Assembly: GCA_945861845.1 (NCBI GenBank)
Contig: CAMAWS010000125.1
Coordinates: 1 to 8,141, forward strand
Direction: 5' to 3'
Origin: Candidatus Sulfopaludibacter sp. SbA3
GTDB taxonomy: Bacteria; Acidobacteriota; Terriglobia; 20CM-2-55-15
Length of the DNA: 8,141 nucleotides
The notes beneath the pieces are model-generated. The model saw nothing but the letters and a program-made list of their open reading frames with translations. It searched no databases and was not told the origin of the DNA. A program made the position numbers and the translations under genes. Of the stretch, positions 1-6,404 are shown piece after piece; position 1 is the stretch's first letter; each line of letters starts with the position of its first letter.

Positions 1-129
1 CTTCTTACGCAGGATGACGATGGCCTGGTCCATATCACCATTGGCTTCGGTGAGCGCGTTCTTACAGTCCATCATTCCCGCGCCGGTCTTCTCTCGAAGA
101 TCTTTGACTTGGTTAGCAGTAATCGCCAT
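1..129 (-). CDS. tsf: Translation elongation factor Ts, N-terminal part (cut by window edge)
   Basis: EF-Ts is the cytoplasmic nucleotide exchange factor that releases GDP from EF-Tu so that EF-Tu can rebind GTP and aminoacyl-tRNA. Only the first 43 codons are present; the gene continues past the left edge. The reading [20 protein letters not shown], followed by DCKNAL and an acidic stretch, is the family's UBA-like N-terminal domain, including the TGAGMMDCK signature that contacts EF-Tu. The start is an ATG at 127-129. A modest AAGGA ribosome site (complement of 141-145) lies 11 bases upstream, which is rather far. The gene follows rpsB by about 100 bases, the classic rpsB-tsf order. No promoter is apparent between them, so expression probably depends on readthrough of the hairpin at 164-197. 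The identity is very secure. Confidence 0.96.
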   Translation of the reverse strand, partial: MAITANQVKDLREKTGAGMMDCKNALTEANGDMDQAIVILRKK

Positions 130-163
130 ATCTATTCAGTTCCTTTCTCCGCCTGACTTTGAC

Positions 164-197
164 AAAAAAATAGGCGAAAACTAAACATTTCCGCCTA
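164..197 (-). terminator. Intrinsic terminator or attenuator between rpsB and tsf
   Basis: On the minus strand TAGGCG (192-197) pairs with CGCCTA (171-176). After one A/C mismatch, three more A-T pairs extend the stem inward, leaving a seven-base loop. Seven T residues follow directly (complement of 164-170). This is the layout of a Rho-independent terminator, though the stem is short and only moderately G+C rich, so partial termination is likely. It lies after rpsB and before tsf, where it could lower EF-Ts output relative to S2. Confidence 0.72.
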
Positions 198-204
198 CTG
201 TGAA

Positions 205-224
205 TTCGAATTTTAGAATTCGAA
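205..224. repeat. Perfect AT-rich inverted repeat just after rpsB
   Basis: TTCGAATT (205-212) and AATTCGAA (217-224) are exact reverse complements separated by TTAG. In the rpsB transcript this makes an 8-bp stem with a 4-base loop, starting 8 bases beyond the stop codon. It has no T-run of its own and is followed within about 10 bases by the terminator-like hairpin. It could be a 3'-end stabilising hairpin or a protein-binding palindrome; the sequence does not decide between these. Confidence 0.6.
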
Positions 225-232
225 CATGTCCT

Positions 233-1081
233 CTACATTATTGCTGCTTCGTTCGGAGTCTCGATCGGTTCCTCTTCGCCTGCCTTCGCTTCGACTCTTC
301 TCGCCTGTGTTCGTTCACGTGGCGCTGCAGCATCGGTCCCCTCGGTTGCCTCGGCTTCATCCCTCGCAGCCTTGCCGGCGGCCCCAGCGGCGTCCTTCAC
401 CATCGCCTGCCCTTCGAGCACGGACTCAGCCACCTTCGAAGCAAAAAGACGAATCGCCCGTAACGCATCATCGTTGCCCGGAATGACGTAATCGACAAAA
501 TCGGGATCGCAGTTCGTGTCGACAATTGCGATAACCGGAATACCAAGACGCCGGGCCTCGGCAACGGCGATCTCTTCATTCTTGGAATCGATGACGAATA
601 TTGCATCGGGCAGTCCCGACATGTTCTTGATGCCGGAAAGATTCTTCTCAAGAGCCTTCCGCTCCCGCTCCAGGCGGGTCACTTCCTTTTTTGGCAGGAT
701 TTCGTAGCGACCATCAGTCGCCATGATGTCTAGCTCTCTCAGTCGCTTGATGGATTTCTGAATTGTTGCGAAATTCGTCAGCAGCCCGCCAAGCCACCGC
801 TGATTAACGAAAAACATGTTGCAGCGATTAGCTTCTTCGGCAATTGCGTCCTGTGCCTGACGCTTGGTTCCAACGAAGAGCACAGTCTTTCCCTGGGATG
901 CCAGTTCAGCAACAAATTGGGTAGCTTCTTTGAAAAGACGGAGAGTCTTCTGGAGATCGATGATGTAGATTCCGTTGCGCTCACCAAAGATGTACTGCTT
1001 CATCTTCGGGTTCCAACGCTTCGTCTGGTGCCCAAAGTGGACGCCAGCCTCCAAAAGCTCCTTCATTGTAATAGACGCCAA
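233..1081 (-). CDS. rpsB: 30S ribosomal protein S2
   Basis: S2 is a late-assembling small-subunit protein that bridges the 30S head and body and helps hold S1 near the mRNA exit. The protein is 282 residues. The core (about 1-228) carries the family landmarks: GVHFGHQT near 13-20, [14 protein letters not shown] near 38-46, FVGTKRQA near 69-76, NQRWLGG near 93-99 and LPDA near 157-160, then a conserved [12 protein letters not shown] stretch. Beyond about residue 229 an Ala/Glu/Arg-rich tail of some 50 residues makes it longer than the 241-residue E. coli protein. The start is TTG at 1079-1081, chosen because GGAGG (complement of 1087-1091) sits five bases upstream and because homologues begin a few residues before the MKELL-like segment. 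The internal ATG at codon 6 has no comparable site. A terminator precedes it and two hairpins follow it. Confidence 0.97.
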   Translation of the reverse strand: MASITMKELLEAGVHFGHQTKRWNPKMKQYIFGERNGIYIIDLQKTLRLFKEATQFVAELASQGKTVLFVGTKRQAQDAIAEEANRCNMFFVNQRWLGGLLTNFATIQKSIKRLRELDIMATDGRYEILPKKEVTRLERERKALEKNLSGIKNMSGLPDAIFVIDSKNEEIAVAEARRLGIPVIAIVDTNCDPDFVDYVIPGNDDALRAIRLFASKVAESVLEGQAMVKDAAGAAGKAARDEAEATEGTDAAAPRERTQARRVEAKAGEEEPIETPNEAAIM

Positions 1082-1094
1082 AAAAACCTCCCCT

Positions 1095-1110
1095 GTGAAA
1101 TTTGGTTCAC
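1095..1110 (-). promoter_or_regulatory. Small hairpin in the rpsB leader, next to the ribosome site
   Basis: On the minus strand GTGAA (1106-1110) and TTCAC (1095-1099) can form a 5-bp stem with a six-base loop, ending two bases before the GGGGAGG ribosome site of rpsB. S2 is known to repress its own mRNA in several bacteria, so a leader structure would make sense here. The stem is short and may be chance. Confidence 0.25.
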
Positions 1111-1121
1111 TGTGATCTCGG

Positions 1122-1159
1122 AAAAAACAGCGCCAGCAGGGAGGCGATCCCTGCTGGCG
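1122..1159 (-). terminator. Strong intrinsic terminator between rpsI and rpsB
   Basis: Bases 1131-1142 and 1148-1159 are perfect reverse complements, giving a 12-bp G+C-rich stem with the five-base loop 1143-1147. On the minus strand the stem is followed by CTG and then six T residues (complement of 1122-1127). It begins 9 bases after the rpsI stop codon. No good promoter is visible between it and rpsB, so it probably acts as an attenuator with readthrough, unless rpsB has a promoter inside rpsI that I cannot recognise. Confidence 0.9.
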
Positions 1160-1168
1160 ACAACGAAT

Positions 1169-1561
1169 CTATCGCTTTGAGAACTGGAAGCGCTTTCGTG
1201 CTCCCGGCTGTCCGTATTTCTTGCGTTCCTTCATGCGTGGATCGCGCGTCAGGAATCCGGCCTTCTTTAACGAAGGACGCAATTCCGCGTTGAACTCCAC
1301 TAGCGCGCGCGCGATTCCGTGCTGGATAGCCCCAGCCTGCCCACGCATCCCGCCGCCTTCCACATTAACAAGAATATCGAACTTGCTAAGCGCATCCGAG
1401 ACCTGCAAAGGTTGCTTGATGATCATGCGATGGGTTTCATCAAAAAAATACTGATCGATAGGCTTCTTATTGACCGTGAAGTTACCGCTTCCCGCCCGAA
1501 GAAACACTCTCGCCGTTGATGTCTTCCGCCGCCCTGTACCGTAATGCTGGACTAAACTCAA
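1169..1561 (-). CDS. rpsI: 30S ribosomal protein S9
   Basis: S9 sits in the head of the small subunit, and its C-terminal tail reaches the P site, where the last residues touch the initiator or peptidyl tRNA. The protein has 130 residues, the same as E. coli S9. Family marks are GTGRRK at 8-13, [13 protein letters not shown] near 40-52, the [19 protein letters not shown] stretch at 69-87, AGFLTRD near 101-107, and the invariant FSKR ending at 127-130. The start is TTG at 1559-1561, supported by AGGGA (complement of 1568-1572) six bases upstream; no ATG lies near the family N-terminus. It follows rplM by 25 bases and is surely on the same transcript. L13 and S9 are paired in nearly all bacteria. 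A strong terminator follows. Confidence 0.97.
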   Translation of the reverse strand: MSLVQHYGTGRRKTSTARVFLRAGSGNFTVNKKPIDQYFFDETHRMIIKQPLQVSDALSKFDILVNVEGGGMRGQAGAIQHGIARALVEFNAELRPSLKKAGFLTRDPRMKERKKYGQPGARKRFQFSKR

Positions 1562-1586
1562 GTAATTTCCCTGCCTTGTCTATAAC

Positions 1587-2024
1587 TTACAGCTTTAGTG
1601 CCTCCGGTTGCTGGGCCGTATGCGGATGCTGATCCGCAAGGTATACCTTCAACCGCTTCACCAGACGCTTCCGGAGCTTGTTCTTCGGCAACATACCGAG
1701 GATTGCCTCCCGGATGATCTTCTCCGGCTTATTGTCAAAAAGCTTTCGCGCGGACACCTCTTTTAAGCCACCCGGATAGAGTGTGTGCCAGCGGTAAACC
1801 TTCTTGTCTAACTTTTGGCCGGTCAGTTTGATTTTACCGGCGTTGATAATTATGACGTGATCGCCGCTAATCAGAAAAGGAGCATACTGAGGTGTGTGCT
1901 TCCCTACTAAAATGGTAGCTGCCTTCGTTGCGACGCGTCCCAGTACCTGGTTAGTCGCGTCAATCACGAACCATTTGTCTGAGGCTGCCAACTCATCGGC
2001 GGCCAGAAATCGGGTAGACGACAT
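1587..2024 (-). CDS. rplM: 50S ribosomal protein L13
   Basis: L13 is an early-binding protein of the large subunit that contacts 23S rRNA. The 145 residues match the usual size (142 in E. coli). Visible family features are the W-x-VIDA segment near 18-23, LGRVAT at 28-33, a GKHTPQYAP stretch near 41-49, GDHVIIINA near 54-62, KLTGQKLDKKVY near 66-77, H80-x-x-YPGG at 83-86, and the GMLPKNKLRK signature near 110-119. The start is ATG at 2022-2024, with AGGA (complement of 2032-2035) seven bases upstream. It is the first gene of the minus-strand operon and is served by the promoter at 2062-2090. In many bacteria the rplM-rpsI unit is self-regulated through its leader. The leader here is only about 30 bases, and I see no such element. 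Confidence 0.97.
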   Translation of the reverse strand: MSSTRFLAADELAASDKWFVIDATNQVLGRVATKAATILVGKHTPQYAPFLISGDHVIIINAGKIKLTGQKLDKKVYRWHTLYPGGLKEVSARKLFDNKPEKIIREAILGMLPKNKLRKRLVKRLKVYLADQHPHTAQQPEALKL

Positions 2025-2061
2025 ACTCAGTTCCTCTCACAATCAATGGTGCAAAAGTTTG

Positions 2062-2090
2062 ATAGTATAGGGAGCCTTACGACATGTCAA
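2062..2090 (-). promoter_or_regulatory. Sigma70-type promoter of the rplM operon
   Basis: The minus strand carries a perfect TTGACA -35 box (complement of 2085-2090). Two overlapping -10 choices follow: TATACT (complement of 2064-2069, five of six matches, 15-base spacer) and TACTAT (complement of 2062-2067, four of six, 17-base spacer). Transcription would begin around 2050-2056, leaving a leader of about 30 bases before the rplM ATG. The -35 box falls on the first codons of the divergent gene, which starts at 2084. Confidence 0.75.
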
Positions 2091-3454
2091 GCAGCCCGCT
2101 CGTTGTTTTGATGGCATTAACCTCGTTCCTGATACTTCCTGGCGGCTCCATTCAGAACGTTACTCCAGATTCTGTGAGCAATCTTTTGCTTCAGGATGAC
2201 GTTGAACAGGCCGAAGTTCTCCTGGACCGGCAGTCCAAGACCTCCCTGACAACAGCCCTGAAGGGAGAAATAGAGTATAGAAAAGGGAATTTCGATAAAG
2301 CTCAAGCCTTGTATGACGAAGCTCTTCGCATGGACACCGGTACGGCCCGGGCTCACCTGGGGTTATCGAAGTTAGCGATAGCCAAACTACAAGGCAACCA
2401 GGCCGTTACCGAAATATTGCGGGCCATTGAATTGGATCCGAAGGTTCCCTTGTACCGTCTCTACGCCAGCGAGGCGTATGCCGTCCAAAAGAATTACGTG
2501 GAGCAACGAAAACAACTGGAAGAATATGTCCGTCTGAGCCCGGCCACTGATGATGATCGATTGGCGGAAGCCAAGGCTGGCATCGAGCTGATCGATGCAT
2601 TTGGTGACGAAGAGATAGCCCGCGTGGAAGGTCCGGAGTCCCCCGCACCCGTACGTTTCGGGCGAACCCTGAATCTCATCTTTTCGAACATCATGATAAA
2701 TGGAATGGGACCCTACAATTTCGCAATCGATACCGGCGCCACACAAACCGTATTGAGCCAGAAGCTCGCCGCCGACCTGGGTCTTGCACCAATTACTACG
2801 ACCATCATGCATGGCATTGGAGGATCCGGAAAAATTGAATCGAAGATGTATCGCCTCGATGAGATCGCCATCGGCGATATGAAGGTCAGAAATGTGCCGG
2901 CGGGCACATTTGCCGATCCGCTTCTAAGTCAACTTGCAGACGGAATTCTCGGAACCGCCATGCTCTCGGACTTCATAATTACGATCAATTACCCGAAAAA
3001 CCAGATGGAGCTGTCGCGAAAGAAGACGGCAGCCGACGCGTCGTCGGAAACCCTGCCTGCCTGGTACTTCAGCAATCTGCTTCTTGTCCCGCTCGAAGTC
3101 AACGGCAACCGGGGCAACTTCATCGTCGATACCGGCGCGGTTACGACCGTGCTCTCGCACAGCATGGCATCGAAATTGGGCGTGAACGAGAGAACACCTG
3201 GAGCGAGGGTCGATTTGGGAATTGTCGGCGTTGGGGGCTTTGAAGCCGTCGTTCTGCAGGTGCCGAATGTGACAATCAAGACCCCGAATCGTTCGGAGCA
3301 GTTCGCGCAAGTCGTCTCGATTGACCTTAAACAGATTTCCAAAATGCTTGGTACTGAGGTTTCCGGTGTAGTCGGGTACGACTTCCTTCAGGACTACCAA
3401 CTGACCCTGGATTATTACGGTACTGAAGTCAGACTGACCAAACCGGCAAATTAA
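2084..3454 (+). CDS. Exported TPR-like protein with two retropepsin-type aspartyl protease domains
   Basis: The product is 456 residues and I know no gene name for it. A hydrophobic start (about 5-20, with no Lys or Arg before it) looks like a signal peptide or N-terminal anchor. Residues about 30-170 look like TPR-like helical repeats, for example GEIEYRKGNFDKAQALYDEA and then ILRAIELDP. Two similar retropepsin-like domains follow. The first has FAIDTGATQTVLS with the catalytic Asp at 216 and closes with DGILG near 286-290. The second has FIVDTGAVTTVLS with Asp at 349 and closes with SGVVGYDFL near 427-435. Each DTGA motif plus downstream hydrophobic-Gly pair is the aspartyl protease fold half (Pfam Asp_protease_2 or gag-asp type). 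The two halves could pair within one chain as in pepsin. The ATG at 2084 is the only usable start, because an in-frame stop lies at 2063-2065; AGGGAG at 2069-2074 is its ribosome site. Substrate and role are unknown; periplasmic or surface location is inferred. Confidence 0.88.
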   Translation: MSSSPLVVLMALTSFLILPGGSIQNVTPDSVSNLLLQDDVEQAEVLLDRQSKTSLTTALKGEIEYRKGNFDKAQALYDEALRMDTGTARAHLGLSKLAIAKLQGNQAVTEILRAIELDPKVPLYRLYASEAYAVQKNYVEQRKQLEEYVRLSPATDDDRLAEAKAGIELIDAFGDEEIARVEGPESPAPVRFGRTLNLIFSNIMINGMGPYNFAIDTGATQTVLSQKLAADLGLAPITTTIMHGIGGSGKIESKMYRLDEIAIGDMKVRNVPAGTFADPLLSQLADGILGTAMLSDFIITINYPKNQMELSRKKTAADASSETLPAWYFSNLLLVPLEVNGNRGNFIVDTGAVTTVLSHSMASKLGVNERTPGARVDLGIVGVGGFEAVVLQVPNVTIKTPNRSEQFAQVVSIDLKQISKMLGTEVSGVVGYDFLQDYQLTLDYYGTEVRLTKPAN

Positions 3455-4275
3455 CCCGCGGATTCCCTGTTCCTCTCGAATAGATAGAACGCCCCTGGCG
3501 CCGGGCGGTCCAGGCGAATGAAGTCGGTAATAGAAAAGCCGCCTGCGAAATAATGTTGGCACGCGGTCCGAATAGTTTGCTGCCATCTCCGCGCCCGTTC
3601 TAAATCCATCTGTTTTAAGTCCGTCACATTTACTGGCGCCTCAAGCAGCAGGACGTCTTCACTTAAGCCCAGGTTCGGTTCGTGGCCGCCGCCGCTGATT
3701 CGTGGAATACGATCCAGGTCCCGAAGAATAAGGGGCGGACTTCCCCCGTCACTCCTCTCTCGGACTCTTTCGGAGTTCAGATTCCACTCCGCAATGAGGC
3801 GGTCTGTAGGCAGGCCACGATGAAGAAAACTGCCGGACACTCCGTAGGCGTTGCTCTCGTACTTGCGAACTACGACGCCCAATTTGTGGATGTTGAAGTG
3901 GGCGTTAACCGCCTGAAGCGGATCGAAGGTCCAACAGATCTTCTCGATGCCGCTGGCCAGCGCCTCCTGCCTCTGTTTCAACTTCAGCCGCCATCCAACA
4001 TTCTTGTTCCGGTAGCCCTCCCCGACAGCGGTCATATGAGACCACCAAAAGAGCTTCCCGGCTTCCCGCCCGAGTATTGCGAACGAGAAACCAATCAGCC
4101 GTCCAGGGGATTGACCGGCCACCAGCACGCATCCCCCATATTTGCCTGCCAACAACAGCATTGGCAACGTTGCAACGTGGGCGTCGTCGCCCCAAACTTC
4201 CTTTTGAAGCTCTACTGCAGCCAGGTAGTCTTCAATCCCGGATGCGCGCCGGATCGCGACATCGACTTCTGTCAT
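3451..4275 (-). CDS. GNAT-family acetyltransferase-like protein (COG3375 type)
   Basis: This is a 274-residue protein with an N-terminal GNAT fold (about 5-145). The segment LFWWSHMTAVGEGYRNKNVG (75-94), then WRLKLKQRQEALASGI, corresponds to the acetyl-CoA-binding strand, loop and helix. The following CWTFDPLQAVNAHFNIHKLG (114-133) is the hallmark of the predicted acetyltransferases of COG3375. The GLPTDRLIAEW stretch near 154-164 is also typical. The remaining 100 or so residues have no motif I recognise. No substrate is known for the family. I chose the ATG at 4273-4275 because similarity starts right after it. An ATG two codons upstream (4279-4281) is equally possible, and neither has a clear ribosome site. 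The frame stays open further upstream, to about 4416, but that stretch would overlap murQ and looks unlike protein. Its stop codon shares bases with the stop of the convergent protease gene. Confidence 0.88.
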   Translation of the reverse strand: MTEVDVAIRRASGIEDYLAAVELQKEVWGDDAHVATLPMLLLAGKYGGCVLVAGQSPGRLIGFSFAILGREAGKLFWWSHMTAVGEGYRNKNVGWRLKLKQRQEALASGIEKICWTFDPLQAVNAHFNIHKLGVVVRKYESNAYGVSGSFLHRGLPTDRLIAEWNLNSERVRERSDGGSPPLILRDLDRIPRISGGGHEPNLGLSEDVLLLEAPVNVTDLKQMDLERARRWQQTIRTACQHYFAGGFSITDFIRLDRPAPGAFYLFERNRESAG

Positions 4276-4290
4276 GACCATCAATAGAAT
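4262..4290 (+). promoter_or_regulatory. Candidate promoter of the murQ-nagA-murA operon
   Basis: TCGACT (4262-4267, four of six matches to TTGACA), a 17-base spacer and TAGAAT (4285-4290, five of six matches to TATAAT) form a plausible sigma70-type promoter. Its start point would be near 4297, giving a leader of about 43 bases. The -35 box lies inside the first codons of the divergent GNAT gene. On the other strand TATAGT (complement of 4304-4309) and TATTCT (complement of 4286-4291) are possible -10 boxes for the GNAT gene, but neither has a convincing -35. Confidence 0.4.
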
Positions 4291-4339
4291 ACAAAATCCA
4301 TGGACTATACAAGCATGACGCCATCTGCCCGGCATCTTC

Positions 4340-5236
4340 ATGAGTACTGAAAGACGGAACCCGCGGAGCGTCGACATCGACCTCTTTGGTACGGAACGCA
4401 TTCTCAGGACCATCAACAGCGAGGACGCGCAGGTGGCCGCCGCGGTTGGCGTCAGTATTTCGGAAATCGCGAAAGTAGTAGAAGCGGCCGTGAAGAGTCT
4501 CCAGGCTGGGGGCCGGATGATTTATGTGGGTGCTGGTACCAGCGGGCGCCTGGCTGTCCTCGATGCCGCCGAAATCCCGGCTACATTTAGCGCTCCGCCT
4601 GGATGGGTCCAGGCAGTGCTTGCAGGCGGTGCGAAGGCGTTCAATAAGGCGCAGGAAGGGTCGGAAGACGACGACCAAAAAGCGGCAGCCGACCTGAAGT
4701 CCAAAAGGATCACACACAAGGACATTGTTGCCGGAGTTTCGGCCAGTGGCGCTACACCTTACACTCTGGCCGCGCTGGACTATGCCAAGAGCAAAGGGGC
4801 CGTTACCGTCGCCATCGTCTGCGCGCCGAACTCGCCCATGGCGAAGGTGGCTGATATTTCGGTTTGCATCAACGTTGGTCCCGAAATAATCACCGGGTCC
4901 ACTCGTCTCAAGGCCGGTACCGCCCAGAAAATGGTGCTGAATATGATCAGCACTGCCACGATGATCCGCCTCGGCATGACTCACAGCAATTGGATGATCA
5001 ATGTGGCGATGACGAATCACAAACTCCGCGAGCGCGGCGTTCATATCCTCCAGGAAATTCTTGGGATCGAGAAAGACGAAGCTGCCCGGCTCGCGAAGGC
5101 CGCGGGCGGCAAGCTGAAAGTAGCCGTCGCGATGGGCGCCACCGGGTGCGATCGCAAAGATGCCGAAACGCGGCTGGACAAAGCGAAGGGCAATCTTCGC
5201 GCAGTCCTGGGGCACTCCGGGGGCGGTCGTGGCTAG
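4340..5236 (+). CDS. murQ: N-acetylmuramic acid 6-phosphate etherase
   Basis: MurQ splits the D-lactyl ether of MurNAc-6-phosphate, giving GlcNAc-6-phosphate and D-lactate, a cytoplasmic step of peptidoglycan recycling. The 298 residues match the family length. It is one SIS (sugar isomerase) domain: GGRMIYVGAGTSGRLAVLDA at 57-76 is the phosphosugar-binding loop, with E78 in the place of the catalytic acid, and E109 in the EGSED stretch as the second conserved Glu. Also visible are GVSASGATPY at 132-141, the ITGSTRLKAGTAQKMVLNM stretch at 184-202, and ATGCDRKDAETRL, a C-terminal segment seen in MurQ. The start is ATG at 4340-4342; an in-frame stop at 4316-4318 leaves only CTG at 4325 as an alternative. 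No Shine-Dalgarno is visible. It overlaps nagA, whose product uses the MurQ product. The kinase that supplies MurNAc-6-P is not in the window. Confidence 0.96.
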   Translation: MSTERRNPRSVDIDLFGTERILRTINSEDAQVAAAVGVSISEIAKVVEAAVKSLQAGGRMIYVGAGTSGRLAVLDAAEIPATFSAPPGWVQAVLAGGAKAFNKAQEGSEDDDQKAAADLKSKRITHKDIVAGVSASGATPYTLAALDYAKSKGAVTVAIVCAPNSPMAKVADISVCINVGPEIITGSTRLKAGTAQKMVLNMISTATMIRLGMTHSNWMINVAMTNHKLRERGVHILQEILGIEKDEAARLAKAAGGKLKVAVAMGATGCDRKDAETRLDKAKGNLRAVLGHSGGGRG

Positions 5237-6404
5237 GTCCCCATTGCTCGCCATCGATGCGGCCAGAATAGTCGATCCCCTCAGGACATTTGCTCCAGGG
5301 CGATTGATCATCGAAGCAGGATCCGTTCGCGAGGTTGGAACGCAGGACAACGTCCGAGTGCCTTCGTCCGCTGAAAGGGTTGACCTTTCCGGCCTCACAC
5401 TGACGCCGGGGTTTATTGACCCTCACATCCACGGCTGTGGCGGCGCCGATGTCATGGACGGAACATACGACTCGCTGAACTTGATCAGCAGGACTCTTGC
5501 AAGGCACGGTACGACAACGTTTCTTCCGACCACTGTCTCCTCTGGCGAGGATGTACTTTCCCTCGCCGTTGAAAAGCTTGGCAACCTCATGTCGAAAGTC
5601 TTCGAAGGCGCCACGCCTCTCGGAATCCACATGGAGGGGCCTTTCATCAGCCGCATGAAACGTGGCACCCACAAGGCGTCCAACATTGTTCCTCCAAACG
5701 CGGAAATGTTCCTTAGGTGGGTTCAGCTATCGAACCGGCAAATCCGCCTCGTTACGATCGCTCCGGAGCTGGACGGGATTGACCAGCTTCTCGCCGCTGC
5801 GGCTCAGGCCGGCGCTACCGTAGCGATGGGCCACTCAAACGCTTCTCTTGCGGAGGCTAACGCCGCGGCAGATCGGGGAGTGTGCTACGCAGTCCACACG
5901 TTCAATGCGATGCGTGAATTTACCCATCGCGAGCCTGGAATTGTGGGAGCCGTACTTTCTGACGACCGTATATTCGCCGAAATCATTGCCGATGGCGTGC
6001 ATGTTCACCCGGCTGCGGTCCGGACGTTTGCGCGGGCAAAGGGTAAGTATCGAATCGTGCTGGCAACGGACTCAACCAGCGCGGCCGGCATGCCCGATGG
6101 CCAGTATGTTCTGGGATCTCACATCATTAATGTCAGTGGAGGAGTCTGCCGCGACTCGGAAGGCCGGCTTGCCGGCAGCACGCTGACACAGGACGTCGCG
6201 CTCAAGAACATGGTTGCCTGGACGGACCTGTCGTTTGAAGAATCCGTGATTGGGCTTACGCTCAATCCTGCGAGGGCGCTTAGACTGGAGAAGAAAGGCA
6301 TGCTCGAACCGGGCGCCGACGCGGATGTCGTAGCACTCGACGAACACTTCATGGTCGTCCGGACGTATGTTGGTGGCAGGTTGGTATGGACAAACTCAAA
6401 ATAA
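5229..6404 (+). CDS. nagA: N-acetylglucosamine-6-phosphate deacetylase
   Basis: NagA removes acetate from GlcNAc-6-phosphate to give GlcN-6-phosphate in the cytoplasm. From the chosen GTG the protein has 391 residues (382 in E. coli). It is a metal-dependent amidohydrolase barrel: [12 protein letters not shown] at 61-72 (His66, His68), HMEGPFIS at 134-141 with metal-ligand Glu136, MGHSNA with His202, HTFNAM with His223, ADGVHV with His258, and [14 protein letters not shown] with catalytic Asp281. The C-terminal strand segment ([15 protein letters not shown]) returns to the small beta domain. All key residues are present. The frame is open back to an ATG at 5160, but that would add 23 residues unlike the family and overlap murQ by 77 bases. 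GTG at 5229 overlaps murQ by 8 bases and suits translational coupling; TTG at 5244 is another option. Confidence 0.95.
   Translation: MARSPLLAIDAARIVDPLRTFAPGRLIIEAGSVREVGTQDNVRVPSSAERVDLSGLTLTPGFIDPHIHGCGGADVMDGTYDSLNLISRTLARHGTTTFLPTTVSSGEDVLSLAVEKLGNLMSKVFEGATPLGIHMEGPFISRMKRGTHKASNIVPPNAEMFLRWVQLSNRQIRLVTIAPELDGIDQLLAAAAQAGATVAMGHSNASLAEANAAADRGVCYAVHTFNAMREFTHREPGIVGAVLSDDRIFAEIIADGVHVHPAAVRTFARAKGKYRIVLATDSTSAAGMPDGQYVLGSHIINVSGGVCRDSEGRLAGSTLTQDVALKNMVAWTDLSFEESVIGLTLNPARALRLEKKGMLEPGADADVVALDEHFMVVRTYVGGRLVWTNSK

Noticed and set aside
2327..2350. A DTGT tetrapeptide at residues 84-87 of the protease protein as a third active site
   Set aside because: It lies in the helical-repeat region and lacks the hydrophobic flanks of the two real DTGA motifs.
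2387..3586. Minus-strand open frames opposite the aspartyl protease gene
   Set aside because: The plus strand has clear paired protease motifs. The antisense readings have no motif and no ribosome site.
3682..4287. Plus-strand open frame opposite the GNAT gene (201 codons)
   Set aside because: The minus strand shows convincing GNAT and COG3375 motifs in the same bases, and the plus reading shows none.
4276..4416. N-terminal extension of the GNAT frame up to 4416
   Set aside because: It would overlap murQ by over 70 bases, is Met/Arg-rich, and precedes the point where family similarity begins.
4232..5398. Long minus-strand open frame opposite murQ and the nagA start (388 codons)
   Set aside because: It lies opposite two well-identified genes, and its translation is rich in Arg, His and Pro with no family motif. 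It is a by-product of the coding strand's codon pattern.
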